The notes under the pieces are model-generated. The model saw only the letters and a list, made by a program, of their open reading frames with translations. It was not told the DNA's origin and made no database searches. This document shows positions 12,401 to 21,422 of a stretch of DNA of 64,000 nt, in pieces. The translations under genes and the position numbers were made by a program. The stretch is from Dendrophyllia cribrosa. Lineage: Eukaryota > Cnidaria > Anthozoa > Scleractinia > Dendrophylliidae. Location: the NCBI GenBank assembly GCA_024195265.1, contig JAJLRJ010000010.1, positions 22,918,227-22,982,226 on the forward strand. The letters run 5' to 3'. The first letter of the stretch is position 1, and every line of letters begins with the position of its first letter.

Positions 12401-15400
12401 GGTCAGTACTTGAATTGAATAATCAACCAACCCTGTTGTTTGTGGGGGTGGGGGAGGGATTACACAATACTCTACCTATCTGCTGGTAAACCTGAAGCAG
12501 GTGCTTTGCTTACTCCTGATACAGTAGAGGCTATATAACTGAGCTAGCATTTTTAAAGGTGAGGGATGCAGAAAGAATCCAACACCATGGGTCAGCTGTT
12601 CATGTTCCCAAAAATACATGCATGAGATTCACTATAATTATAACACTCTTTTGCTTGATCATTTGCATTTTGTGTCATTGACTTCAGAGAAAATGAAAAA
12701 AAAATAAAAGAGAAAAAGAGATCAGTTTTCAAAATACTAATTAGTAGTTCAATGCATTAATCTTCTAGAGTTTTCATGAGTTACACCACACCTGCTCTCC
12801 TTTCTCGCCAACACCACCAGACACTCCAGCTTCACCCTAAAAAATTTGAAGAGAAGTCATCATCATTATCATCATCATCAAGCCGAGCGAGCTGCTGCAT
12901 GAATAATATACAATGGTTGTAATTCCTATATTGTATTAATTTGTAGATTACAGCACTTGCTTTCTGGACCTGAAGTTCCCCCTTGCATGTACAAGGCAGA
13001 GTGTACTATACAATGAGTAAAAAAAACAGGTTAGTTTGTTGTCACCGAGCCATACTTCATATACCCATTAATTGCTGGTCATAGATGAAATGCGTAACCC
13101 TTCACTTGTGTCACAAGGAACACACGTCGACAAAAAGTCATTGTATAATTTGGTAACAGTCTGTTCATAGGTTTAACAATTCACTCAGAAAGCTATTGAT
13201 TTGGGTTTGCCTATGGAGTTTTATCAACTGACAAAAGGGATAATTTATTACTCAGCTTGGATGGGATAATACACAAAGTGTGAGGTTGGCTACCCGAGCA
13301 CATTAAACTTTGTCAGTTGGAGGGGCAGTGGTCTTGTTTGGTTAGCACATCAGCATTTGATCTTAAGGCCATTGATTGCCCAAATGTTTGCCATCTGATA
13401 TATTGGGGTCTTACAGGTATGACTAGGGGCTTGTGTAACCTTGCTTTACTCTCTCAAAATAGGAAGAAACTAACAAAATAACCTACAATTTACTAAAACC
13501 CTCAAAGTTTCGCCAGAATGGAAATTGTAGATTGATATTTGGGTCACCTTTCACACAATCAAATTATTGTGATCAACTGTAACCACTTCCATCCTTGATC
13601 GTGCACTTTATCCCCAAACTAATTATTTTGTCCTTTTTTGCTAAAGACACACACCTTTTGTCCTTTCATGCCTCTCAAGCCATCTACTCCTCTAGAACCC
13701 TGTCAAATAGTACCAAAAAAATAATTAGAACTTCTTGATAATCAGAAATGACAGGACAACTCTCAAAATTCATGCCTCCTGGTTCATAATCAATCAGTCA
13801 ATCTTGAAATCAATCAAACTTTATTCAGACATGTGTCAGAAACTTTTCAGCTCAATTTTTAAATTGAGCTAAATGGTGACACCTAAACTAAGAACTTAAT
13901 TACTAAATTACATAAGGTTTGGTCATCAACCTAGCTACTCACTAGGCGATTTTAAATGCTCGTCACAAGTGACTTTCGCCGATATTTGACTGACATGTCA
14001 GATATCGACGATTTTGATTGCTGGCTAAAATTGCCATTGTTGTAAACGGATACTCCCGGTGATTTTCACCAATTGCTGTGGCAAGCATATAATAGAGACC
14101 TTAAGATTGAGGGTTTCCCCTTTAAACCACAAACCACAAACGTCGGTCAGCAGTTTACAGTTCGGAGTTCACCGCATGAACATAGTCTGGACTTAAGATT
14201 GAGGGTTACTTTTGACCTATGCCTATTACCGGAGCCATCTAGGAAACAAAGTATGCATTCATGCATATACATTCATGTATTCACATATATTTTAATTATC
14301 AAAAACTGGCTTTTGTTTTACTTTATTTATTGTATTTATCGTAGTAATCCGACTTGCAAAACAGTTCCAACAACAAATAGCCGGCTGCCATGTTTGTTTT
14401 CGTTCACTTCTATTTTAGCTGAAAAATCGTCTTCAAATTATGTTTCTATGAAAAAAAAAATTGATAATTAATAAGCGAAAGAGTTCTAAAAAGTAGTACT
14501 TCCTCTCAAACGTGGGATTGTGATGTTTTAGGGTGCAAAAAACCTTGCAGTAAATCACTTAACTCTAGAGCATGGTCTAGCCGTACAAACGTGAACCTCA
14601 AAGCGCAAACCTGACGGCAAGGCACTGGTCACGTGACTTCTTGACATTCGCGGTTCGCAGGAAATGCTGAAAAACCTTGATCTTAAGGTCTCTAATATTG
14701 CCTAGTATGTTGCTGGCTTAAAATTAATAACTTCGGGGTTCCAGCTCCTTATCTGATCGGGTGGTAAAGGCTATACAGATCTCTAACACCATTCGTCAAA
14801 TAGAAAGGATTGGATTGTAGGAAAGGGAAATCCAATTATTAACTTCAAAATCTGATTTTTGATGGCCGAAAGAAAATACAATTTATATTCTTACAAACCT
14901 CTGATCCTTGAGATCCTTGGAGACCAATTTGACCTGGCCTTCCCTAAAGGATAAACAGAAAAAAATCACTTGAATATATATACTTCTCATTTGTGTGGCA
15001 GATAAGTAATATTTAACTATCGTAGTTTAAATTCTGTTAATGCTGTCTAGTTGCAGATGTCTTGTCCTTATTGTTGGTGTATTGTAATTGAATAAGTGTG
15101 AATAAAAAAATAAACTTGAACTTAAAAAAATAAAATAAACTTGTTACAGACACAAGTCATGTACTCGCTTTGATTGCACTGATCAGTATACGCCCCCTTT
15201 TTCTTACATTTATTAATCCATCATTTCTGTTTGTACACTTTAATTTGTATGCTATGTCTTCTATAAAAAGCAAATGTCCAGGGCGAAAAACCCCAAAATC
15301 AAGTCATCAGGTTGGTTCACCAGGAAAGAACTGCTCTGGCCCAGACAATGCCACAGTAGTCAAAAATCAATGTCATCCACAATGTCACAATATTCCTCAG

Positions 15401-18400
15401 AATGATGGACATCTGATTTCTACTTATATGTACTACATAAATACAAATAAATATAAATAAATATAAAGACTTTTCACATTTGTACCGTTTTGTTAAAGCA
15501 TGGCACCAGCTAACCACAGGGATTCTGACAGACAGGGATTCTGACAGGGTGCGCAGGTGCGGGACCGCACAATTCGGTTAAACCCGCACAATTCCGCACA
15601 ATTCCTAAAAATCCGCACAATCCCGCACAATACTGAAATGTTTGCTTAAAATTTTAATTAAATCAGGTATTTCTATTGATTACCAAGATTTCGAGAAACG
15701 TTTTAGGCTATTTTCAGCCCATTTTCCTTCCAAACAATCGAGAAATCCCTCCCTTTCCTCGAACAGCTCGAGCGGATCGATATAAAAACAACAAGGCGTT
15801 CTCTTCGCCGTCCTGGGAACTAGTCTCAGTTTTACTTCTTTCCGACTTCCTACAGAATTTTTCGCGTAGCTTTTTAGTTGTCGTTTTCCAGACATTATGT
15901 CGTTTTTCTTAGCAGCCTGTTGATATTTTTTCGAGCGCATTCGCTTCCTCTTTCAGTTTAATATGTCGGGGACCGAAGAAGAAACACCGAAGAAATGTAC
16001 CCGGTCACGCCGAAATGAATGTTACTCAGTCTGAATTATTTTAGCAAAGAACTTAAATATCAAGTTTGCGAATCGACAAACAAACTATTGAAGCACTGGA
16101 ACTTCGGATTGATAGGAAAAAATTATTAATTTCTGATCAGAATACTGGATTTTATTTTTTTAAATCAAGTGAAAGACGTATGCAAAACAAACATGCTATC
16201 AAATTACTTTTAGCACGCAATTTGCATACATCTCGAGGTTGTGTTTTTGCGGCAAACTTTCGAAGAAATTGTGTGAACCTTTAATGGAAATTATTCACAC
16301 TACATAAAATGTACGGATTTTTCAGAAAGGAACTCACTCAGATCGGAAACATTTTTTTAGAGGTGGTATTTTGGTTTTACCCGATCGAGTTCATCGTGTC
16401 ACGCAATGTGATTTTGTTGAGACAAATAAACTTTGGTGAAGAAAAACAGCCGCAAATTGGCGATTGCTGGGTACATTTTAATCCCCAAAGTAAAACATCC
16501 ATTTGTATTTTGTCATATTTTTCTGGCCTGGCTAGAACACAGTCACTGGTGATTGAATATTTGGTTGGTCACAGGATTGCGCAATCCCGCACAATCGAAG
16601 TTATTTCCCGCACAATTTGCCCCAAAACTTCCCGCACAATTTTGGATTTTTTCCCGCACCCTGTCAGAATCCCTGATACCAGGCAATTTCATTATGCAGA
16701 CATATGACTTGTTGTTCTAACTTTTCAGTGTGTGGACAAATCCTACATAATGTATGTGTGACCATTCAAATGAAACCTCTTCCACAGTACAAAATGAAAT
16801 TTGGGATTTTTCTTGAATTTTTAAGTTTGGCACTGTGGGACAAAAGGGTTAACAGCTACTTGTAACTTACCCGTGAACCTTTCTGTCCAGGTTTACAGTT
16901 GCATTCCGGGTCATTCTGATCCTAAAATGCAATCAAATATTAAAACAGAGTAAGTGTAAAATTAATACAGGTAAGTAAAAGTTGGAGTCAGTAACTACTA
17001 ACATTTACATTTTACCTTTTAAATATACAATTTATCAAGTAGCTTTTAACGAGGTCTCCCTACAGTTTTACCACAATATGATTACCTACAATAACAACAA
17101 CCTTTTCCTTGACAAGCACCTACATGTACACTAACTATCATGGGTTACAACATAAAGCCTATGTCGAGCCTAATTTGAGCAAGCAGAAGTAAATGAATCA
17201 ATCACAATGCCCATTCCTTGTTTACTACTCTGACAAACTAGTTTTTATTTGATCGTAAGTGACAGTCATAAGCACGATCCATTGTTTGATTTTCCAGTGT
17301 TCTCAGTTGAACCCGTAACCCATAACACCTGTGAAGGGTGTCACTAGTGAGTGTTACGGCTGTGAATTAAGTGTTTCAATACAAAGTTTAGTAAGAGGTG
17401 TCAACAAAACCTGGATCGGACTGGATCGGATCATTACTCCTGTAACTCACTCAATGACGAAAGGTTAGGGATAGGGTTACAGGGGTTGATCCGATCCAGG
17501 TTTTGTTAACAGCCTTTAGTACGGCTGTTAACTGAAATAGAACAGTTGATTAAAAAGTTATCGAGAACCCTGTTTTCACTTGATATGCTAATCTGATTAC
17601 GACTCCTACTCTGTCACTAGTGAAAACCAGCTTTAAGTTGTACCTCAAACAATAACCCAGAATATTAACTTTAATTAGTGAATTCAATTCATTAATATCA
17701 AGGCTGTGCCCTTCAGTTTTCACAGGAAGCCCAACTTGAAAATTTAGGGTGCCCAGCAGTTAAGCTATGTGAAAAAACTCAGTTTTTCTTGTCACCCGCA
17801 GACAAAAGATAGTTAACTATGGCACATGGGCACTGTACTGCTAGAGCCCAGCCCTGAATATGAATGGCCTGTGCATGGTCTTGATGTTTATATAATAGTA
17901 ATATTTTGTGGTTGTTGTCACTATGGACAGAGAGTGCTCAATGCATATAGTAGAGCAGGAATATATTTTTCACATGATGTGATGTTACAAAACACAGTAA
18001 CTCGAGGTGCTTCTGGCACTTGGGATTCTACATCATTTTGAGGATTTGGACGATTAAAAAGGAAAAATGGTGCTACATCCAAAAAGATAAAGCTCTCCCA
18101 GTCCTTTTCTGTCAGATTTTTGTGATCTTTGGCAAACTTTGGTGAGCATTGGTTGCCTCTTCCTTCTCAATGGCTTCCATCCCCTTTCCTTATAGAGATC
18201 TGGCCACTGTTTGGTGGGAAACATGTATTCCACTCTCCGAAAGCTTTCTAGCTATTGTACATGATGAATTCCCTTGCTTATATTTTGCTTTCTGCAGCAA
18301 TTTCCTTGCTTTGGCATACTTGACACTGCTAGGTCGTCCACTCATTAGCAGGTCTGTAAGTACTTTCTCTCTCTTACTTAGGAAAATCCAATATTTCATA

Positions 18401-18734
18401 TCCTTGGCTGCGTTTAAACCTTTTTTTAAGTGCAGGTATATGCTACCCTTCTTTATATAGCGAAACTAACTCTGTTCTCTCTTGAATTTTAAGAATTTGG
18501 GCACAATTTTTATGACTTGACAACGTATGAGTGGCGGCCGCCATCTTGGAAACCAAGAATACCGCTGACCAAGTTTTTTGGTCAAGAAAAAACATAATTT
18601 GAAAATTGAATCAACCCGACAATTTGTGATGAGTTCAATTTTTTTTTAATTCTAAATTAACATGAAATTGACCGATTATAATTGAATTTAGAGCAAAATC
18701 AAAATTGTCAAAGACTTTTGTTACACCCTGTAAA

Positions 18735-18777
<43 letters not shown>

Positions 18778-21422
18778 CCAGAAGATGCAGAAAAGATATG
18801 TTTATTCCATAATTCTTTTGTAATTTTTTTTTACCATGTTCTTCCCAAATGCTTCTTAAAATAACTTTATCACACTGGGAATATACAATTACGTGTACAG
18901 TCTGTGGAATTTTGATGACTCGAACTTTAGCCTGGGTAGGGAGCAGGGACGGGAAAAACAATCCTATGCAGGCAAGTTAACATTAACTGACTTAAAGTAC
19001 CCAAATCAGTTTCTCCTTTATAGTTTTAAGATTGACTATTATGAGGCTGCCCCTATGAAAAAGATCAACATCTTACAAAGGTTTCAAAGCTTGTTTTAGT
19101 CAGAATACACTTCATTACATTAATGTCACACAAATGCTACAAAAAAGTGATTATCAAACACAAAAGAAGCACTATACACTGTATAATTGCAGTGGCTATA
19201 TGCCTGGCAGAGTGGAATGATCTTGTATTGGATATTACTAAATAGCTAGCAGTCATAAGTAACACAGTAATTCTCATAGATTTTTTTCAGAATTAGTCTC
19301 ATTCAAACATCCATAGAGCATTCGATCTTTGTTTAGAAATGCCAAGCGATTAAAAAAAAAAATTGGGTTTTGTAGTTGATAAATTTTCTGAGCAGGGCTT
19401 GAGCAAAATTATATTATAAAATGGCTAATCATGTTCTTAACACTCAGAAAATTTATGGTCAGACTCACAGACATGAAATTTCCACATAATTTCCGTGGAA
19501 AATCTACTTCAACCCCCCTGAAAAAATGCTCTTTCTTTGGAAATGCCAAGCAATAAAAAAAAAATACTATGGTTTCGAACATGTAGTTGACAAATTTTAT
19601 GAGTTTGAATGGACTATAAAATAGTATACTGTATGTTCTTGACACTTGGAAAATTAGTGGTGTGACTCACAGGGATGGTTTTAAATACACTAGTAATGCC
19701 TGACAGTCAACACTTATCCATAGTTTCAAATTTTGAGAGGGGTTCAGCCCTGAAAGAGTTCTCTATCTTTGTATCAAATACAGTGACAAGTGATTCAAAG
19801 CTAATTTTTTTGCCCATCATTGCCTGGGTAAAATACACAGCTGACAGTGCGAAGAATATTTTTTTATGAACATGGTGATTTTTTAGAATGTTCAAGGTCA
19901 GAAAATGTGTCAAGTACAAAAACCAAAAATTATATTTTTTTCAATCACTAGGCATTTCCAAAAAAAGACCAATTTCTCTCAGGAGGTATGAAAGAGACTT
20001 TCTGTGGTAATTATACAGGAATTTCTGACTGCCAGGCATTTAGTCTTATATTCATTTGAAACCATATGCAACCCATGAGTCTGACCACAAATTTTCTGAG
20101 TGGCTTCCAAGAACATAGTGATTTTATATAGTGTATATGCTTAAGCTTGGAAAATTCATCAACTACAAAACCAAAACAATTTTTCTTAATTGCTTGGCAT
20201 TTCCAAACAAAGATTGAATTGTACTCTTAGATTTAAAGGTGATATAATTTCTGAGGAAATTCTGTGAGAATTTCTGACTGCCATCCCTGGTAGCTGGGAA
20301 CGGTCTTGAATAGCCTGGTAAATAGGTATTCATGTACATGTATGGTGCTGTGAAATCCTAAAGTTTGGCAATTATTCAAACAAAAGTTAAAGAGCAGTAT
20401 TGAAATCACATGGTCTTGTTTACAGTGTTATGCTGCAGTGGCTCTGTAAAACTTTTGAGTTTGTTTTAAAATCCTCAAGTGTGGCGATAAATCAAACGAG
20501 AGCTTAAGAGCAGAACTTTCCTGCATGTGCATGATGCTATTTTGTAAGCTGTACAAGGATGGTCTTGATTCTGTGGATTATCCTATTTAAGCGTGTTCAT
20601 TCAAATGAAAGCTATTGAGTAGTACTTTCCCTGTGGTTCTGTTTATTAAGCTGTAGAAGGTGATTCTAGCTTTTGTGAATGTGGATACAATCCCACAGTA
20701 TGACCATTTAAATGAAAGATATTGAGCAGTACTTTATTGTGGCACTGTTTATTATGCTGTACAAAGGATGTTAGACAATGTTTATATATGTAGTAATATA
20801 ACTATAACTACAAAGAAACAGAGCAGAGTTCAGACATAAAAGCTTTGCATTCCATTCAAGCCCCAAATGTTTTAAAACTAAATACAGATCCATGAACATA
20901 AATTACCACATCGAAAAAACGAAAAACTCGAGCACTTTAAAACAAAACAAAAATGGAATCTAATGTTTTGTTAACCTAAACAATTGCTGATTAATAACAT
21001 CTATCTAACAACGATAGACTTTCTAAATTATAGTACGCGAGTTACACTCACGTAAATTATCTCATTCGTGACACCCACGGGCGAGAAACACGCGAGTACG
21101 AGGAAGACTACACGCAAAGACACTCACTAAGTTTTAACCGCGTTGGAGAAACATGAACATTTTTAGAGCCTTTGAAATGGTACGATACAAATGCAAGAGC
21201 GATGTTGGAAGTAAATCTTACCTGTGAATTCGCTACTGTACAGACAAGAAGAACAAGAACGAATGGAGAGGCCGCCCTGTGAGTAAAAACACACGGAGAA
21301 TGAAAGCGTGAGACGATCCGCTCAGAAAAACCGGGTAAAGCGAGAATTGAACAGAACAGCAAATCGCGCTCCGAATTTGACGAAGCATACGAAACTTTAA
21401 CCAAAACTCACCTCAACCACAT
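397..21422 (-). CDS. COL4A2-like: Type IV collagen alpha chain, alpha-2-like (N-terminal part, 15 exons, runs off the left edge)
   Basis: Secreted basement-membrane collagen; three chains form a triple helix and assemble into networks through N-terminal 7S and C-terminal NC1 domains. Fifteen minus-strand exons with GT/AG sites join in frame: 21412-21422, 21222-21276, 16871-16921, 14899-14943, 13655-13699, 12792-12836, 9790-9834, 9337-9399, 8329-8409, 6765-6809, 5855-5890, 5457-5492, 2968-2994, 1115-1150, 397-450 (675 nt, 225 codons). Visible order: a 22-residue signal peptide, a Cys-rich segment (CNCKPGQKGSR), then Gly-X-Y repeats with Cys in exon 8 and interruptions in exons 10 and 15. The CNCKPG start and the GDPYDG interruption resemble the vertebrate alpha-2(IV) chain (family knowledge). 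Every junction after exon 2 is phase 0 and each such exon begins with Gly, except exon 3. NC1 is outside the window, so another collagen with a 7S-like start cannot be fully excluded. Confidence 0.85.
1115..1150 (-). CDS. COL4A2-like: Alpha-2-like collagen IV exon 14
   Basis: 36 bp encoding GIQGEKGPTGER. The acceptor is accctcag and the donor gtaaga. Confidence 0.84.
1500..2810. repeat. Dispersed 1-kb repeat, copy 1
   Basis: Shares several blocks in the same order with 3210-4280: TCAGAAGCCGCT...GAAAAAGAAGAGCT, TTGACTTTTTCTTTGTGT, AAACAAAACAAGACTT, TTATTCTAGAC...GTTGTTTTTGTGAACTTTT, and the end ATAGCCCGGTC. Open frames here are short and unrecognised. A small inverted-repeat insertion lies within it at 2508-2650. 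Confidence 0.65.
2508..2650. mobile_element. Small MITE inside the dispersed repeat
   Basis: Inverted arms: GTGACCTTGCTTTGATAC near 2518 and its complement GTATCAAAGCAAGGTCA near 2617. This block is absent from the related copy at 3210-4280, as expected for a later insertion. Confidence 0.6.
2968..2994 (-). CDS. COL4A2-like: Alpha-2-like collagen IV exon 13
   Basis: 27 bp encoding GPTGEQGAV, three triplets. The acceptor is ttaacag and the donor gtaaga. Confidence 0.82.
3210..4280. repeat. Dispersed 1-kb repeat, copy 2
   Basis: Diverged second copy of 1500-2810 in direct orientation. It begins after a (TTTA)n tract with GGCCGAAGGCCCGGCTGTGC and ends ATAGCCCGGTC. The family is unknown to me. 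Confidence 0.6.
4442..4625. mobile_element. Short palindromic MITE
   Basis: Ends GTTAAAAATGTGTACCC and, inverted, GTTAAATGTGTACCC. It carries repeated TTAGGGTTAG/CTAACC-type segments. 184 bp, no coding capacity. Confidence 0.6.
5191..5376. mobile_element. Pogo/Tigger-like MITE (CAGT ends, TA flanks)
   Basis: Starts CAGTAGAACCCCAATAACTT and ends with the inverted counterpart ...GGGATTCAACTG. TA flanks both sides (5189-5190, 5377-5378). Internal GGTTCGAGTTATCGAG-type repeats. CAGT ends with TA target sites are typical of pogo/Tigger elements (family knowledge). Confidence 0.7.
5457..5492 (-). CDS. COL4A2-like: Alpha-2-like collagen IV exon 12
   Basis: 36 bp encoding GPVGSDGDVGIE. The donor is gtaagt and the acceptor ttacag. 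Confidence 0.86.
5855..5890 (-). CDS. COL4A2-like: Alpha-2-like collagen IV exon 11
   Basis: 36 bp encoding GDPGPKGDMGPK, four perfect triplets. The donor is gtgaga. Confidence 0.86.
6056..6271. mobile_element. PIF/Harbinger-like MITE
   Basis: 216 bp with ends GGGCGCTTACCATTTG and the inverted CAAATGGTAAGCGCCC, flanked by TTA at 6053-6055 and 6272-6274. A 3-bp TTA duplication is characteristic of PIF/Harbinger. Inner GGCCGGCC-rich arms extend the palindrome to about 45 bp. Confidence 0.72.
6765..6809 (-). CDS. COL4A2-like: Alpha-2-like collagen IV exon 10 (interruption)
   Basis: 45 bp encoding GDPYDGPITATKGMQ. The triplet pattern breaks around YDGPITATK. An interruption after a (D/E)-P-Y motif at this point matches the alpha-2(IV) class in vertebrates (family knowledge). 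Confidence 0.83.
6970..7679 (+). mobile_element. Truncated hAT-like element
   Basis: Ends CAGAGTTCCCATTAA and, inverted, CAGAGTTCCCACTAG, with ACATG on both sides (6965-6969, 7680-7684) as a possible 5-bp target duplication. It encloses the start of a transposase-like reading frame (7171-7567). GTGCGTCC/GGACGCAC repeats lie near the left end and GGACCC-type repeats near the right, as subterminal repeats do in hAT elements. Confidence 0.65.
7171..7567 (+). pseudogene. hAT-type transposase N-terminus (ZNF862-like), frameshifted
   Basis: An ATG at 7171 opens MSKQKTLFEIVEPSTLRKPE and stops at 7279-7281. A different frame (7247-7567) carries LEEFQWLKYDSTESKMKCKD, then SFVHRANNFQRSGLTRHQSG. This is the TTF-type zinc-finger pattern (FxWLxYD, CxxC, F..RS.L.RH) found at the start of ZNF862/KIAA1586-like hAT transposases. 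The catalytic part is absent, so it is a dead fragment. Confidence 0.65.
7685..8328. other. Intron stretch without recognised features
   Basis: Intron between exons 10 and 9 of the minus-strand gene. Nothing recognisable outside the listed elements. Confidence 0.45.
8329..8409 (-). CDS. COL4A2-like: Alpha-2-like collagen IV exon 9
   Basis: 81 bp, nine perfect triplets, starting GEPGSDGQNGTFGIAGDPG and ending KGQQGPK. It contains an N-G-T sequon. The donor is gtaaca. Confidence 0.88.
8640..8960 (-). mobile_element. Possible Penelope-like element terminal fragment with a decayed hammerhead-like motif
   Basis: On the minus strand, CTGATGA (8750-8744) is followed by a short CAC/GTG-closed loop, then TAACTCGAGTTACTG; the palindrome ACTCGAGT is at 8719-8726. 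In hammerhead ribozymes of Penelope-like elements, CTGATGA is followed by a stem, GAAA and a tiny stem III. Here the GAAA position reads TAA, so a functional ribozyme is unlikely. The downstream segment to the AT repeat recurs at 17960-18006. The assignment is inference. Confidence 0.4.
9337..9399 (-). CDS. COL4A2-like: Alpha-2-like collagen IV exon 8 (63 bp, with Cys)
   Basis: 63 bp, seven triplets, starting GVPGIQGPKG and containing MMGLCGCDGEK. The Cys occupies the same exon position as the Cys of the CNGTK segment in the divergent partner's 63-bp exon (36141-36203). It is expected to help cross-link the 7S domain. Confidence 0.88.
9790..9834 (-). CDS. COL4A2-like: Alpha-2-like collagen IV exon 7
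   Basis: 45 bp encoding GRVGVPGFPGMHGIP, five perfect triplets. The donor is gtaagt. Confidence 0.87.
9985..10125. repeat. C-rich duplicated segment, copy 1
   Basis: Contains CTCCTAAATGTTTTGCTCCA, CATCCAACTCCC, CCTCCAATGCCGTTCCCATG. It is paralleled in the same order by 10735-10865 on the other side of the nested element. Confidence 0.6.
10132..10717. mobile_element. hAT-like non-autonomous element (CAGTGTTCTTACCAG ends, 6-bp TSD)
   Basis: Perfect 15-bp terminal inverted repeat CAGTGTTCTTACCAG. The 6-bp target ATATAC is on both sides (10126-10131, 10718-10723). A second palindromic element is nested inside it at 10235-10625. Confidence 0.78.
10235..10625. mobile_element. Palindromic element nested in the hAT-like element
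   Basis: Long arms (about 85 bp) share GAACTAGTGAGCAGCAC, GCGAACTTTTAGAGTTGTAA and CCTACGCGTTTCGTGTGACT in inverted orientation. The interior is about 200 bp with no ORF. The CTACGCGTTTCGTGTG palindromic style may form a stable cruciform. Confidence 0.75.
10735..10865. repeat. C-rich duplicated segment, copy 2
   Basis: CTCCTAGACATTTTTTGCTC, GCATCCAACTCCC, CTCCAATGTCATCCCCATGG: a diverged direct repeat of 9985-10125. A related C-rich stretch also lies near 9515-9560. Confidence 0.6.
10945..11753. mobile_element. Pogo/Tigger-like element (CAGT ends, TA flanks)
   Basis: Starts CAGTCAACTCCCGATAACTC and ends with the inverted GAGTTATCGGGAGTCGACTG, flanked by TA (10943-10944, 11754-11755). 809 bp with clusters of GGTTCGAGTTATCG at both ends. 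It holds no transposase; the interior is unassigned. Confidence 0.75.
12059..12216. mobile_element. Palindromic MITE
   Basis: Ends AATAGGCATTTATCAC and, inverted, AATAGGCCTTTATCAC. Central arms TTTTTGCCCGCCCAACCTCG and CGAGGCTGGGCGGGCAAAAA close the hairpin. 158 bp. Confidence 0.72.
12792..12836 (-). CDS. COL4A2-like: Alpha-2-like collagen IV exon 6
   Basis: 45 bp encoding GEAGVSGGVGEKGEQ, five perfect triplets. The donor is gtgtgg. Confidence 0.87.
13655..13699 (-). CDS. COL4A2-like: Alpha-2-like collagen IV exon 5
   Basis: 45 bp encoding GSRGVDGLRGMKGQK, five perfect triplets. The donor is gtgtgt. Confidence 0.87.
14093..14694. mobile_element. Non-autonomous inverted-repeat element
   Basis: Ends TAGAGACCTTAAGAT (15 bp) inverted at the right as ATCTTAAGGTCTCTA. 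About 600 bp, with an internal echo CTTAAGATTGAGGGTT at 14192. The open frame in this stretch has no recognisable domain. Confidence 0.68.
14899..14943 (-). CDS. COL4A2-like: Alpha-2-like collagen IV exon 4
   Basis: 45 bp encoding GRPGQIGLQGSQGSE, five uninterrupted Gly-X-Y triplets. The acceptor is ctttag and the donor gtttgt, slightly weaker than its neighbours. Confidence 0.87.
15517..16675. mobile_element. hAT-like element with CCCGCACAATT subterminal repeats
   Basis: Ends CAGGGATTCTGACAG (duplicated at 15517 and 15533) and the inverted CTGTCAGAATCCCTG. Both ends carry repeated CCGCACAATT, typical of transposase-binding subterminal repeats in hAT elements. An ATG at 15963 opens MSGTEEETPKKCTRSRRNEC but soon stops; the open frame at 16309-16707 is unrecognised. 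A second, truncated copy lies inverted at 49921-50422. Confidence 0.68.
16871..16921 (-). CDS. COL4A2-like: Alpha-2-like collagen IV exon 3 (7S cysteine segment)
   Basis: Encodes DQNDPECNCKPGQKGSR (17 codons, phase 0). The two closely spaced Cys before the first Gly-X-Y triplets are typical of the collagen IV 7S end, which cross-links four molecules through disulfides. The acceptor is ttttag and the donor gtaagt. Confidence 0.87.
17398..17515. mobile_element. Short palindromic MITE
   Basis: Arms AACAAAACCTGGATCGGA and, inverted, TCCGATCCAGGTTTTGTT. About 118 bp. It lies within a longer repeated context containing TGTTACGGCTGT and AGTACGGCTGTTA. Confidence 0.72.
17960..18006 (-). repeat. Second copy of the Penelope-like terminal segment
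   Basis: TTTTTCACATGATGTGATG, then TTACAAAACACAGTAACTCG, matching 8686-8724 with few changes. It breaks off at CTCGAG next to the mariner remnant. Confidence 0.5.
18000..18735 (-). mobile_element. Tc1/mariner remnant
   Basis: Contains the start of a Tc1/mariner-type transposase (18190-18399). Further along in other frames are pieces resembling WKPLRRKRQPMLTKV and NRPNPQN, where this family has its catalytic-domain start. It begins near an ACACCCTGTA-type end at about 18723. Multiple stops and a missing C-terminus mean it is dead. Confidence 0.62.
18190..18399 (-). pseudogene. Tc1/mariner transposase DNA-binding domain fragment
   Basis: Open frame with the segment SGRPSSVKYAKARKLLQ, a GRPR-like hinge, followed by ARKLSESGIHVSHQTVARS, a helix-turn-helix. 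Ends at a stop soon after. The DDE catalytic region is not intact downstream. Confidence 0.68.
18740..18773. repeat. (AT)n microsatellite
   Basis: About 17 AT units directly next to the end of the mariner remnant. Confidence 0.9.
19240..20295. repeat. Four-unit fold-back repeat
   Basis: Units around GGAAATGCCAAGC(A/G)ATT, TTTTGTAGTTGA(T/C)AAATTTT and CTCAGAAAATTTATGGTCAG occur twice forward (about 19317-19680), then twice inverted (about 19870-20290), with edges ATGCCAGTC/GACTGCCAT-like. The result is a roughly 1-kb imperfect palindrome. Family unknown. No coding frame spans it. Confidence 0.7.
20330..20780 (+). repeat. Array of a dispersed unit (ATTCAAATGAAAGCTATTGA type)
   Basis: Several diverged units: ATTCAAATGAAAGCTATTGA, then GTAGTACTTTCC, TGTGGTTCTGTTTATTAAGC, TGTACAAAGGATG. 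The same unit recurs at about 16760, 24770 (inverted), 26436, 39690 (inverted), 61024 (inverted, doubled) and 62850 (inverted). Confidence 0.7.
21222..21276 (-). CDS. COL4A2-like: Alpha-2-like collagen IV exon 2 (signal peptide core)
   Basis: The acceptor is ...actcacag before GGCGGCC and the donor is CAG/gtaaga. With exon 1 it encodes 22 residues: MWLR, then AASPFVLVLLVCTVANSQ, a classic hydrophobic secretion signal with a likely cleavage near the VANSQ end. It ends in phase 0. Confidence 0.82.
21412..21422 (-). CDS. COL4A2-like: Alpha-2-like collagen IV exon 1 (start codon)
   Basis: ATG at 21422-21420, then TGG TTG AG and a GTGAGT donor at 21411. A lies at -3, a good start context. The 11 coding bases join exon 2 in phase 2. 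I chose this start because it gives a compact signal peptide. The longer open frame running through this intron begins at a TTG and is read-through. Confidence 0.75.

Noticed and set aside
14073..14471. 132-residue plus-strand frame
   Set aside because: Crosses the start of an inverted-repeat element and shows no domain.
16309..16707. 132-residue frame at the end of the CAGGGATTC element
   Set aside because: It runs through the subterminal CCGCACAATT repeats and the terminal repeat; not similar to a transposase I can recognise.
21108..21404. 98-residue minus-strand open frame as a separate gene
   Set aside because: It begins at TTG and reads through an intron; its useful part is exon 2 (21222-21276) of the collagen gene, with clean acceptor and donor sites.
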